This document shows, piece by piece, positions 1 to 9,790 of a DNA stretch of 13,374 bases. The stretch covers positions 1-13,374 of the forward strand of contig JALLPB010000721.1 in assembly GCA_036939975.1 (NCBI GenBank), written 5' to 3'. The notes under the pieces were generated by a model. The model was not told the DNA's origin, searched no databases, and was given only the letters and a program-made list of their open reading frames with translations. Both the position numbers and the translations under genes were made by a program. Origin of the DNA: Cyclostephanos tholiformis (taxonomy: Eukaryota; Bacillariophyta; Thalassiosirophyceae; Thalassiosirales; Thalassiosiraceae). How positions within the stretch are numbered: the stretch's first letter is position 1; each line of letters starts with the position of its first letter.

Positions 1-194
1 CTCAGGGGTTGGCGGGAAAAAACTGTCGAACGATTTAGCTGTCACATCCTTGCACCTTAGCTGTTTCTTAATCCCAGGTTTCTACGGTAATCCCGGGAAT
101 AGACACTGTAAATTAGATACTAGGGCATTTTACTTATTAGTTGTGACAGATCTCCTCACAATATTATTGCTTTTACTCATAATCCTTATTTAGC

Positions 195-781
195 ATGGTC
201 CATACCCAACGGTCCACCCTCTCACAACCAATCATGGCATTTATGCGCAGTAGCTATGCATCTATTTATTTTCGGAGCTATTCGTATTTTGTCGTCCATC
301 ATGGCAGTGTACATGTGGTGAGAATCCCCCCCCCCCACTGATTCCTTGAATTCTTGGCACTCTCATCCCCACATTTCTTCATTTTGTCATTCCAGACGCC
401 ATCCAATGCCTCAATTTCAAAGAAGAACAGTGCTTCCAACAATGCCCATTTCATGCCCCCTTCACACTTCATGTCCCCCTCTCACTCTTTGAATGTTTGT
501 TCCATGTCCCTGCCTCCGTCTGATATGGATTTTACTGTTCTTCTACCACCTCAAGATCTTGCAAAACAGGCCAGAGTTCTGCACAGGCAGCTCCAAAATG
601 CATCCTGTCCTCATACCATTGGGGCACTTAGCAATATTGAAGATGTCTTGAGGTACCCTGTCCAAGAAAAAGGCTCTGCTATGGAAGATATGATGAGTTT
701 GCAGCATTGGAGATCCTAGAGAATGAGCAAAAGATTGCACAGATTCAACTAGAAATTAATGAGCTCAAGACGGGACTGTGA
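195..781 (+). pseudogene. Unrecognised small gene, probably two exons, with a frame break near the 3' end
   Basis: I do not recognise this product. A frame opens at ATG 195 (other in-frame ATGs at 234 and 243) and runs to 317, where GTGAG follows. A pyrimidine-rich tract ending in CAG lies at 393-395. Removing 318-395 (78 bp, including an 11-C run at 326-336) joins this frame in phase to the frame open from 396 to 719. The second part has short Pro/Ser/His-Met repeats (PPSHF, SPSHS) followed by a more ordered stretch rich in Leu, Gln and Ala. At about 690 the likely coding frame changes. The other frame gives DEFAALEILENEQKI and onward to TGA 779-781, a heptad-like Leu/Ile/Glu/Lys segment that could be a short coiled coil. 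The intron and the frame change are both inferred. If the intron is wrong, the first in-frame ATG of the long part is at 453. It could be an accessory gene of the neighbouring mobile DNA or a host gene. Confidence 0.33.
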
Positions 782-1245
782 CTGAATTTCATCTATCTTA
801 ATCATTAAATTTAATAACTAAAGTATTTTCTCCCCCAACCAATTGGTTACCTTTCTCATTGTTGCTCCAATCTATCATGCCATCAAGCATATCTTGCTCT
901 CAGTGCATAAAGCAACATGCATCTGTTGTCAGGAGATAGATGTGTACACACAATCTCTCACATAGTAGAATTACTATGTGCGTACCACCATCATACAATT
1001 ACTATTTGTGGAAATGTACATTGCTACATAATTGCATGCATTTTCATAAATGCACTTGGCGCTCGTGTTACCTTAGTTTGCTGATAGTACACCAATTACT
1101 TTGTGTGTAACTGTCTATTTTTTATAATTGTACACATTCACTTATATGTATGCCAAGGGGCAAATCCATTAGTCCACGCAACCCAAACACTTGAGGTATT
1201 CTGTAATTATACTAACTCTCACCATACCATTACTACTACTACACC
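782..1245. other. AT-rich intergenic region
   Basis: No open frame of note on either strand. The sequence is AT-rich, with many ATG/CAT and ACA/TGT words. It holds the perfect hairpin at 959-980. It ends in a run of TAC/ACC trinucleotides just before the start codon of the next gene, compatible with a short 5' leader, but I see no convincing TATA box or other promoter element. Confidence 0.5.
959..980. repeat. Perfect inverted repeat, 9-bp arms, 4-nt loop
   Basis: Arms CACATAGTA (959-967) and TACTATGTG (972-980) are exact reverse complements separated by GAAT. The site lies about 180 bp downstream of the first gene and 265 bp upstream of the next start codon. It could be a recombination or protein-binding site, an RNA hairpin, or the remnant of a small inverted-repeat element. 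I found no flanking direct repeats that settle this. Confidence 0.7.
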
Positions 1246-3853
1246 ATGATGGCAGACACCCCCCCTCCTTCCTCACCACCACCAACAACCTCCAAAAGTG
1301 ATCACGACAGCAACATTAATAGTGAAATGTTGCGGCATTTTTCCTCCACCATGGCCCCAACCCCTCCTGGATAGGATTATTTGATGACTGACAATAAGAG
1401 TGATGTGTCGTACTCACCACCAACATGTAATCAAGCCAGTAGCAATCAGGTCACTCACTGTGTAGTGAGGGGTAAGGATTTTTCGTGCTTAAATCAGATG
1501 CATAATAGTAATGAGTCGATGTCCCCCCCCACCAACAATCCAGACAATGCAGTGATGACAACAATAAAGCCACTGCTTCACTAGCTATGAAAAAGCAACC
1601 TAAATGCAAACAAAATTCAGAGACAAAAAGACAATCCAAACATAATGACATAGTAAAAAAAACAAACAAATGGAAGGGCACTGCAAAACGACAACTACTA
1701 GCAATGAAATGGGCAAAATAAAGAGCAGGGGGTGGGCCATACCAGCCAACACGTGGAACAACAAAAACACATGCAGCCATCAATACAACAACAAACAATA
1801 CCATTGCATCAGAGGATGTTCTTAATTTTGGCACAACACTGAAAGAGGATGAGCAAGTGAAAGGGGGAAAGCCAAATGAGGACCAACACAGTCATTTATA
1901 CAACAACAAACAATGACACAGTGGCATCAGTGGATGATGATTTTGGTACACCCCCAAAAGAAAAAGAGGATGAAAATATAGAAGTCATAGCCGTTGATAT
2001 GACGAACAATACTCTGGGCAGTGTAAAACAATTTGAAGGCATCAATCCATTTGATGATAACATGACACCAAACAACAATGATGGAGGCATAGAGGACCAT
2101 CGTAACACCTTCAGTGAGACTTTTGGTGAGGACTCCTCTGGAGATGAGGATGGCTTCAAGGATTTGGAGAACAATGCACTGGAAAACATTTATTTGAAGT
2201 ACGACCTGGGTTGGAAGAATTATAATTTAATTGTTGAATGCTTATTGACCAATTTCACCATTGATGATCCAAGAGGAAAGGTACAAGAGGACAATATCAA
2301 GTCATCGTTCCTTGTTCTTCTTCAGAACAGGAAACAGGAATGAATACATCCTACAGGCTTAAAAAATCGATGCCAATTACAATGACCTAACTGGCATAAT
2401 CAATCATCCCACAATAGCCAATATTGCAGAAAACTTCCTCAATACAGAAGGTTTGACAATCTTCATATTCTTTGCCTTTACAATGGTGCCATCAGGGTCT
2501 ATACACTCATTGATTGAAGGAACTAAAGCTTGCCATATGTCCTCAGGACTCCCCATTCTTGTACTATATGTCAGTCTATTGTTCCCCTAATGTGACAGTC
2601 AAGGAAGATCTTCGACCATTCAACAAGAACCAAGACATCTGCTTACCAGTTGCTGAAGCAAAGGAGACAACACACACAACAGATGATCACCACCACTACA
2701 ACAAAGAAGATCACCACAATACAACAGTTGCCACTAATCACAAATCAATTATAGCTACACCATCTGAGCAGGCTTTTGACTTGCATCAGAACAATATCCA
2801 CTTCAATGGAATATTCTTCAAATGCAACCAAGCATGAGAGAACAAAGCAAAGAAAAAATTACCAAATATTACCATCAGTGCAGCAATGGAAAGGAAAAGA
2901 ATCAACCCAATTCAGTTTGGCAACCAATAACTAGTAAATCTAAGGATGTTAATGTCATCAAGTGTCAAGGCACACTGCTGTGCATTGTTACCAAGGTGCA
3001 TGGGAAGGTTATATCATGGTACATTCAGGGGAATATTCCCCACATTTGTCACAACTCCTACTGGGCAGGTGACAACCAAATTGAGACGTGCTTCCCTTTG
3101 CAGGTGGTTGTTCACAGTGATTGTTGGAGAGTCTCCCTTGATATGATTGATAACATGAAGACATCATTATCTTCAATTAAATTGCATTGGGTTCCTTTAG
3201 GTTCATGTGAGACAGCAAGACAATATTTGAAGGAGTTGTCAACAAGTCCTTCAATGAAGTATGTCAAGCAACAGGCAGAGGCACTCATACGTCCCTTCAT
3301 CACGAATGTTATTACAAGTTGGTACAAGAGTTTGACCTACTTTAAGGTGGGTACCATCCAATCAAGGGGATCAAGGAGTCAATTTGACTACATGGGATCA
3401 CTGCATCATGACTACAGTGATGATGTCAACAAACAAGTTCCAGATGAGCAACCACAGTCTACTTTGATGGCTCTGGATCCATTCAATCTTCTGTATCAGC
3501 AAAGTTGTGGTGGTGGACATGTGACTACCAGTAATCTCTTTGTTCAGAGCACTCATGCTGTTATTTTAACAAGCTCACTGCTACATTTGGGTGGTACCAA
3601 TATTATCATTGATGGTAAAGTTATACCTGGAAAAGGACTTGATAAAAACAAGGATTATAATACAGCTGAGTATAGTGGTCAGTATATCTATCATTTGTTT
3701 GCTTATGTTATTTCTGATGAAGTTGATTATCCATCAGAAGTTGGTACAAAGATAGAACTTCCAACAACTTCCTCTGACAATTTGGATTCAACAGTTTCAC
3801 TGTTACTGAACATTCAGCATCAGGGAGGGAATGCCAATGATCAAATGTTTTGA
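1246..3853 (+). pseudogene. Broken gene with a C-terminal 2-oxoglutarate/Fe(II) oxygenase-like domain
   Basis: The likely start is ATGATG at 1246, giving a Pro/Ser/Thr-rich N-terminus. Coding character then switches frame several times: ~1246-1560 (TAG at 1372-1374), ~1560-1880 in another frame (TAA at 1719-1721), 1876-2343, ~2359-2570, ~2514-2931 (TGA at 2835-2837), and ~2938-3853. The first half is Asn/Thr/Asp-rich and probably disordered. The last open stretch (343 codons from 2822) resembles a double-stranded beta-helix oxygenase. An HHDYSDDVN motif gives the HxD pair (His195, Asp197), followed by a PQSTLMALDPF strand, and HLGG supplies the distal His255. YHLFAYVIS follows, where my recollection of relatives is YRLFAYV. 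Thus the 2OG-binding Arg appears replaced by His291 (CAT at 3692-3694, one transition from CGT). The substrate cannot be told. Some breaks might be unrecognised introns, but I saw no consistent GT/AG borders. It converges on the transposase gene. Confidence 0.55.
1785..1975 (+). repeat. Imperfect tandem duplication inside the broken gene
   Basis: ACAACAACAAACAAT occurs at 1785 and again at 1900. The following ~60 bases can also be aligned (GCATCAG.GGATG, then ATTTTGG.ACA, then a GAAAGAGGATGA-like end). The period is 115 bp, which is not a multiple of three, so the second copy is read in a different frame from the first. This coincides with the return to the original reading frame at about 1876-1916. 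Confidence 0.6.
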
Positions 3854-3941
3854 CTAATGATTCCTTTGGTAAACAGATGTGATTACTGGAATATTAGTGA
3901 ACTTAGGAATAACTGAATTATGTAAGATTTACAGAACAACT

Positions 3942-3947
3942 AATAAA
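3942..3947 (+). terminator. Candidate polyadenylation signal AATAAA for the plus-strand gene
   Basis: AATAAA lies 89 bp past the stop codon of the oxygenase-like gene. The hexamer is the classical eukaryotic cleavage/polyadenylation signal. In an AT-rich spacer it may be chance, and algae use it loosely. Confidence 0.35.
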
Positions 3948-4065
3948 TGTAGTAATGACCAATGACCAACAACCAAGAACCAATGATTTACATGTGATGG
4001 GTATTATACACTCTGTCCACTCTACCTATATATATTCATTGAGTCATAGACACATTCCTACAATC

Positions 4066-4071
4066 TTTATT
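4066..4071 (-). terminator. Candidate polyadenylation signal AATAAA for the transposase
   Basis: TTTATT on the plus strand reads AATAAA on the minus strand, about 20 bp beyond the transposase stop codon. Its position suits a short 3' UTR, but no transcript evidence is available. Confidence 0.35.
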
Positions 4072-4091
4072 CTCCTTGTTGTCCTCAGTGT

Positions 4092-6798
4092 TTAGTGCAC
4101 ACCTGTTATAAAGTACTGATGGAATAAGAGTAGGTTATTATCTAATTCCTTCACACCCATAGGTCCTATGTTGTCTGCATGAGCACAGCATTCTTCCCAG
4201 AGTTGCTTTCTTAGTGAATTACGTGCCAGTTTAGTAGTAGCATTACCTGGGCTGAAGTCAGAATTCATGATTAATGCACTGAAAATATCATCTTTATGCC
4301 CCCCACTGAAATCTTGTTCGTTGCTGATTAGAGAAATTTCATTGAACATTTCTTTGGTACTCTCCTCTTCTGATGTTTGAGATAAATGTACTTGACTTTG
4401 GGTAAGGAATTCACTATTCCTCACTTCCGACATAGAAAACAAGCCCCTTTTATAATTCTTCAATTGGTCAATGGCACAAAGGATTTCTTCTGCCTGCATC
4501 ATTTCTAATTGTTCAGGATTTGGACACCTTACCTTGGGACCTGGCATCATTTTGACTGCCAAGATGTGGAACTTATGAAGAATTCTACTTGGTTTAGTTA
4601 ATTTGTATGCATAGCACATGATTTGATTCCACCAAGGCACTGACATTAAAGCTTTAAATGTAGATTAATCTGTGTTACTATCATTGCAGTCATGACAAGG
4701 TTTGGCTACAGTTGCCTGATGAACACATGGCATACCAATCCTTTCAAATTTTTTGCAAGAGCATAACATCGTACCACTGCTGTTCAATGTGACAGAATGG
4801 ATACATGAAAATCAAGGATTGGGTGTCATTCCCAAACACCTTGTATTATTGGTGTCCATCTCAGTGTCCTTCGGTATATCACTGTCACTCTCTAACTCAA
4901 CAGTACCTGCCACTAATAAGCCATTTGTGTGTTCATTCAATGTACTCCTGTCATTTCCACAGTATGCCACTTGAAACACCAGTAGTGAGTTTGATTTCTC
5001 TACTAGTTTTGATTCATATTGGTTACATCTTGACATGACATCATTCAAAACACCTTCTGCCAAGATAACTGTAAAATGTGATGTTGGCAATGATGACCAT
5101 TTTTTGTCTGTCCAGTGGGCCTCTTGATAAATTATTTCCTCACACTCAACAACCCGGAAACTGGTTTGTGTGTTCAGTGTCTTAGCTGACAGATCAAGAT
5201 TCATAGTGGCTTCCACACCTGCCCTATGACTTTTCAATCCATGATTAGTGCCTTTGTGTGGTGATGAATGAGCCATATCAAAATGCATTTCAATCTGATG
5301 TAAATAGTGGAGGTAGAGAGTTTCCAATGTGAAAACACGACACCACAAAAACCTGATTATCTTAAAAATGATAAATCTGTGTGGTGCTATCACATCGAAT
5401 ACATGTTTTGAGCAGATGAATTTATGGAGAAGAAATCTTGAAATGTTGTATTCCTCTTGGTCTCTACATTACCAAGATTCATGCAAGAGTACACCCACTG
5501 TTGAATGTGACAGACAATGGAAGTCCACTTATTCAATTTTGTTGGAGTTAAAATGATCTGACATGATGGTACGTTCTTCTTCCAACCCATATTGACAATG
5601 TGGAACCCATAGCTACCCTCTTGGGCATTGGTAAATATAGTCTTCATAGATGATAGGAATTCATTACATTGCTGTGGATCTCCATCTTTCATGAAGAACA
5701 CTACACAATCCCTGAGCCACTTGGGTAAAAGAGTGGGTATTGCCTTTCAGAAAACCCAACGAAAACTAAACCACCATAACCAGACTATTTGATTTCCAAT
5801 CAGCAAACATGATGAAATGGTAAATAAATGGAAGCCCTTGTTGTTGGAATGAGAGGTAACATGTAGCCAAACAACTTCTTGACATAGCTTGAACAAATGG
5901 AATGTGGGTTTCATAATCCAAGCAACTGCAATGAATAGAGCATCTTTATTTGTAAGTTTCTGTTCATCCCTTTCCTGAGCAATTTGATCCAACAATGTTG
6001 CAGATTCTTTTCTCCATGTTTGATTTGTCTGTCATGAACATCCCCAGAGAAACTTTCATTGTTGATACAGTTACCGTGTGCCCAACAGATGTGGTGAACA
6101 CATTGCCATGAGATTCTGCATCAAAGAAATCTCCCATTGGGACATCAGAAAGTGAGACAAATGAAATGTCATTTGATGCAGCCAAGTTGTCCATCATATG
6201 GTCAATGTCATCTTTTGGTGAGTCACCCTTTCCATGTTCCTCCCAACAATACAAATAGGCTATTTTAAATAGATTGACAATTTTTCCAAATCAACCATTC
6301 ATGGCAGATCCATTGTTGGATGATGATTTAACCATATGTATAATGTCATCAATCTGGTTAGAAATAAGTAGATGTGTGGGCAGTATGTTGTATCCAAAAC
6401 TTTTGGAAGTGAGGTGTGATATGGATGCCCTGATTTTTGTCTAAGATCAATGAAGAAACAGGATTGTACATCCCATTTCACTACAAACTGAAATCAACAG
6501 GTGCACCCACTTGTGTCCACTGTCTTGATATGCCATGCTGTCCTGGTTCTCTGTTATTCTTCCTATCATTAACCAATGATGAATGCCTGTATTAGTATTC
6601 ACCTGATATTTTCCTGGATGATGTCCATCCTGATTGATGGAATGTGCCACATCTAAAGACATGATTATGTCTTGTTCTGTCATTTGATTTTTGACTTCCA
6701 TTGCATATAATACTGTTACCGTGTTCGTGGACTTTGATGCACAAGTCACGGCATAGATCTATCCAGCCAAGACATGTGTCAGGTTTCTCAGAGCTCAT
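4092..6798 (-). pseudogene. Decayed MULE/FAR1-type transposase with SWIM zinc finger
   Basis: This was a DNA-binding, cut-and-paste (DDE, Mutator-superfamily) transposase. From ATG 6798 the N-terminal part contains HGNSIICNG and HVFRCGTFHQSG, followed in another frame by GKYQVNTNTGIHH. The catalytic core follows: KPTFHLFKLCQEVVW then VTSHSNNKGFHLF (5880-5830), MKDGDPQQ (5692-5669) then GFHIVNMGWKK. Next come KTLNTQT and CEEII, then the SWIM finger at 4763-4719 and a helical C-terminus ending at 4092. Breaks: frameshifts near 6600, 6480, 6300, 5980 and 5450; in-frame TGA at 6291-6293, 5747-5749 and 4812-4814; TAA at 4665-4667. Three TGA codons stand where arginine would fit, and several Cys codons (TGT) replace expected Arg, as in QQCNEF and IVCHI. 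The first catalytic Asp appears to be His (5861-5863). The gene is almost free of CpG (14 in 2.7 kb). It is dead but clearly recognisable. Family details are from memory of relatives. Confidence 0.8.
4719..4763 (-). other. SWIM zinc-finger segment of the transposase
   Basis: The minus strand reads CSCKKFERIGMPCVH, the CxCx(n)CxH signature of SWIM fingers found near the C-termini of MULE and FAR1 transposases. All four ligands (two Cys, then Cys and His) are present. The segment lies in frame between the TGA at 4812-4814 and the TAA at 4665-4667, so the parts on either side belong to one ancestral gene. Confidence 0.85.
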
Positions 6799-6820
6799 TT
6801 CATCATTATGACAAAATAGG

Positions 6821-6830
6821 GCCGCGCGGC
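6821..6830. repeat. GC-only palindrome at the repeat edge
   Basis: GCCGCGCGGC is a perfect 10-bp palindrome seven bases inside the left end of copy 1. Copy 2 has GCCACGCGGC (12762-12771), one transition away. A GC-only palindrome right at an element boundary may be a binding or end-recognition site. Confidence 0.5.
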
Positions 6831-6873
6831 TAGGGAACCGACATGAAGAAGGGGTAGACTAATGGCCATAGCC

Positions 6874-6903
6874 GCCATGGTCACTCCCAAGGGAGCTCAT
6901 GGC
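6874..6903. repeat. Nested hairpin in repeat copy 1
   Basis: GCCATG (6874-6879) pairs with CATGGC (6898-6903), and inside them CTCCC pairs with GGGAG across AA. Outer sequence (CCATAGCC and GGCTATTCATGG) can extend the pairing. The same structure is kept in copy 2. Confidence 0.65.
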
Positions 6904-6971
6904 TATTCATGGTCTGTAATCAATATTATGGCCTATGTCTAGGTGGAGGTGTGCAAGGAACACAATGTGTC

Positions 6972-6994
6972 AGGCACACGCCTGGCACGTGCCT
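6972..6994. repeat. Hairpin AGGCAC/GTGCCT in repeat copy 1
   Basis: AGGCAC (6972-6977) and GTGCCT (6989-6994) are exact reverse complements. The equivalent place in copy 2 forms a related hairpin with 7-bp arms (12883-12903), although the sequence around it is poorly conserved. Confidence 0.55.
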
Positions 6995-8977
6995 CTTTTG
7001 CCCAAGTAGGATATGTTCTATCTATGCAGGCGGCAGAACTTTCTTGTGGATTGAGCGTTTTCTGGTGATGCACTCTGAATGTCTGATCAGTACACAAGCG
7101 TACCATGGTCCAAATACGCCCACAATCCGGGCATATTTTATCAGTCCTCTCAAGATCACATGAGGGATAACATATGTTGGGTGGTCTTGCCAGACAAAGG
7201 CAGGTCAACCATTGGGTCCTATGGTCAATGTCATAGAGAACTCTAATTGCGAGGTCTCATCTTTTGGATCAGGAGCTCACGTTGGTCAAAAAGAACTGGT
7301 CATATTGATAAAAGGGTATTGCAGTCCTCTCAGCTCTTCAATGTGTCATAGTCTAGCTAGTGCTTTGTCTGGTTGGGAAAGGTATGCATCACAGGAACTC
7401 AGCACTTTTGGGTCCATGTCATAAGTAAGTGTGGTCAACAGCAGTCAGGTGTGATGTCAGCCATGGTTGTGGTCAAAAGGGTAGAAGCCTGCACCAAACA
7501 GTCCCCTCCTGGGTGCATCGCGGATGATGGAGCTGATGGAGTCAAAATGGATTGTAGGCTGGGTGTCATTGAAGTTGTCAATGGGTCAAAATTGTCAAAA
7601 GTTTTGAAGGGTCATGTAGAGTCCTCTGGATATGTCAGAGAGAGCAATCCTTAGATGTGATGTCAAGGTCACCATAGCCGTGGTCATATTATCTGGGGTC
7701 AATGTTGTCAGTGTCCGGGGTCAGGTCCTCATCGGGGAATAATCCTCGTGTGCTGCATGTCCAAGCACAGTCATGATAAAGTTTGTCAAAGTTAGTATGC
7801 ATCAGTTGCGAATTGTGCAAAGAATCTCATTGTCCATGAGGTAATGAGTCATGTCAAATCTGATGTCCAAAATGGATTGCAGGTCAGGTCAGAGGAAAAA
7901 GATGATGTGCTTTGGAACTAGTCACAAATGCAAGGCATGACAGTATCAGACAATTTCATTTGGTCAGTCAGTTGTCAGGGTCAGTCAGTCTGTTGGCAGG
8001 GTCAATGCCGGTGGTCAAGACAAAGTGGTTTGGGGACATATGGAGGTGTCCCCTCAGGGTAACGTAGGTCACCATGCCTTAGTTGAGCATGTCATAGGGT
8101 GGTCACAACCTCATTCTCAAGTGGAGTCTCATGACGGGTCAAATACCAGCATGTCAAGGGTCAAGCCAAATTGAGGAAAACACAGGAGCAATCAACATGC
8201 ACTCATGCAATGTAGGATTTGCATGTGTAGGATTTTTTGGGTCAGGGTAAGTCAAGGTCAGTTGATAGCAATGGTTGGTCAGCGTCCCCTCATGCTGGTT
8301 GTCTCAGAGATTGTTACCAGGGAGGTGTGTCATAATACGTGATGTATCTATTGTATGCCATAATGGTTGGTCCAATGGTCCAGAGTCAGGGTTGTAGAGG
8401 CAGGTAAGCAATTGGCAATAAGAAATATGTCAACTGAGGAAGGCCTCACACAAGGTGGCCATAGTATTTCTGGGCGGGGTCACATTTGGTCTGCTGTGTT
8501 ATCGTCTTGGTCATAGGTGTTGGAAAGTGATCATAAAAATCTCAGGGCGCATCGATGATACCTCCACAAAGGTAAGCATCCTGGAGGGATCAAAGGATTG
8601 GTCAGGGTCTCAGTAACAATGGTCTGGTCCGGGTCACAGGGTCAATGGTCAGGTCAAGGTCATAAGTCATAAAAGTCATGTCTTTGTCCGGGTCCATTAT
8701 ATGCTATGGGGTGAGATTCCCGGGTGTGTAGATCAGGTCATAGAGTCAAAGCTAGGAGCTGACTCTGATGGTCAAACTTAAAGCAGTGTCAGTGGTGAAG
8801 TATTGACATGGGAGGAAAAGGAGTTGTCATCATGGGTAAAGTCAACAAGGTCAGTATAAGTCAAAGAGATGCAAATGATGAAATGTTTTGTTTGGGTCCA
8901 ATGCAATGGTGGGGAACAAATATGCCTTTGATATACGTCATCACAAGCTTGTGGTCATGGCAAAGGGTGTATGTGGG

Positions 8978-9790
8978 CGAGTAACCATATTAAGCAACGA
9001 AGTCATACTCAAACCTGTATAGTCTGGGTCAGGGGTTATGGTCATGGTCCGAACATAATCCTCTCGTTTGAGCAACAGTATCGACCCCAATCATAGAGGG
9101 TGACATGTCTGGGAGGGGTTGTCGAAGTTGGGGTCAAAGTCAGTCTGGGGTCATAGTCAAGTCAAGGTCATAATATTGGTTGACATTCATAATCCTCCCA
9201 TGAAGCAATGATATTACCCATGAGAGACGGTATATTTCCAGGAGGGGTTGTCAAAGTTGGTCAGGTCAAAGTCAGTCTGGGATCATAGTCAAGTCAAGGT
9301 CATTGACATTCATAATCCTCCCGTGAAGCAATGATATTACCCATGAGATAGGGTATATTTCCAGGAGGGGTTGTCAAAGTTGGTCAAGTCAGGGTCAGAT
9401 CCAGGGTCATGGTCATTTAAGTTGTTGACATTCATAATCCTCTCATTAAAAGACAATATCGACCACGTGAGAGAGATATGTCCGGGAAGGATTGTCAAAG
9501 GTGGTCAGGGTCAGGTTCAGGGGTCATGGTCATTGTCTTAAGGTTTGTCGACAGTGACCACATTAATGATAAGCTGACTCCATGCAACTTGAGTGGAAGT
9601 GTTACTGTCTGAAAGGCAAGGGTCTCAAGTCAAGGTCTCAGAGGTCAAGTGTGGTCTAGGGTAATTGTCCAGGTCATTGGATTGGACGACAGTTGAAATC
9701 CTCACATTAAGCAACGAGATAACCCTCCGCAACCGAAGTGGGAGGGTAACCGTCTGGGAGGGACAGTCAGGGTCAGAAAGGGTCAATGCA
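8978..9790 (+). repeat. Tandem array of ~120-130 bp bipartite units
   Basis: ATAATCCTC recurs at 9055, 9189, 9312 and 9434 (spacings 134, 123, 122). Weaker relatives carry CATTAA at 9561 and 9705, and a partial unit (ATTAAGCAACGA) lies near 8988. Each unit has a core of ~80 bp: ATCCTCCC, then AAGCAA, then ATTACCCATGAGA, then GGAGGGGTTGTCAAAG. A GTCA-rich tail of ~40-50 bp follows. The units starting at about 9181 and 9304 are nearly identical over the core; outer units are more diverged, as in arrays that homogenise in the middle. Isolated unit-like fragments may lie near 7740 and 8560. Confidence 0.8.
9722..9747. repeat. Hairpin in the last array unit
   Basis: ACCCTCC (9722-9728) and GGAGGGT (9741-9747) are perfect complements around a 12-nt loop, in the core of the ~9700 unit. 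Other units show only partial C-rich/G-rich pairing at the same place. Confidence 0.5.

Larger units (their letters stand above)
3854..4091. other. Convergent intergenic spacer with short AATGACC/AACCAA repeats
   Basis: This spacer separates the 3' ends of two convergent broken genes. It contains a small degenerate tandem of AATGACC, ACAACC and AGAACC words at about 3953-3985, and a TATATATA stretch near 4027. No open frame was seen. Confidence 0.55.
6814..7409. repeat. Long direct repeat, copy 1 (~596 bp)
   Basis: It begins AAATAGGGCC at 6814, 15 bp beyond the transposase start codon, and aligns with the copy starting at 12755. Similarity is very high for the first ~100 bp, weak over ~6920-7100, and strong again over ~7140-7400 (for example GGTGGTCTTGCCAG and ATTGCGAGGTCTCAT). 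It ends near AGCAC at ~7405. It carries 14 CpG by hand count, against 24 in the other copy, with many TG or CA where the other has CG. It lacks TG...CA ends, a primer-binding site or a polypurine tract at the expected places, so a long terminal repeat is not supported. It could be the leader or subterminal region of the adjacent MULE. Confidence 0.85.

Noticed and set aside
1..1245. Inverted copy of the 0.6 kb repeat that would serve as the other terminus of the MULE
   Set aside because: I looked for reverse complements of the 6814-6900 segment near the left end and found none; a diverged copy or one outside the window cannot be excluded by eye.
1896..2189. Minus-strand frame opposite the Asn/Asp-rich region
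   Set aside because: Ser/Pro/Val-rich shadow of the plus-strand acidic segment, with no family features.
4753..5038. Two plus-strand frames across the transposase
   Set aside because: They are antisense to the SWIM-finger and core region of the minus-strand gene, which has clear family motifs.
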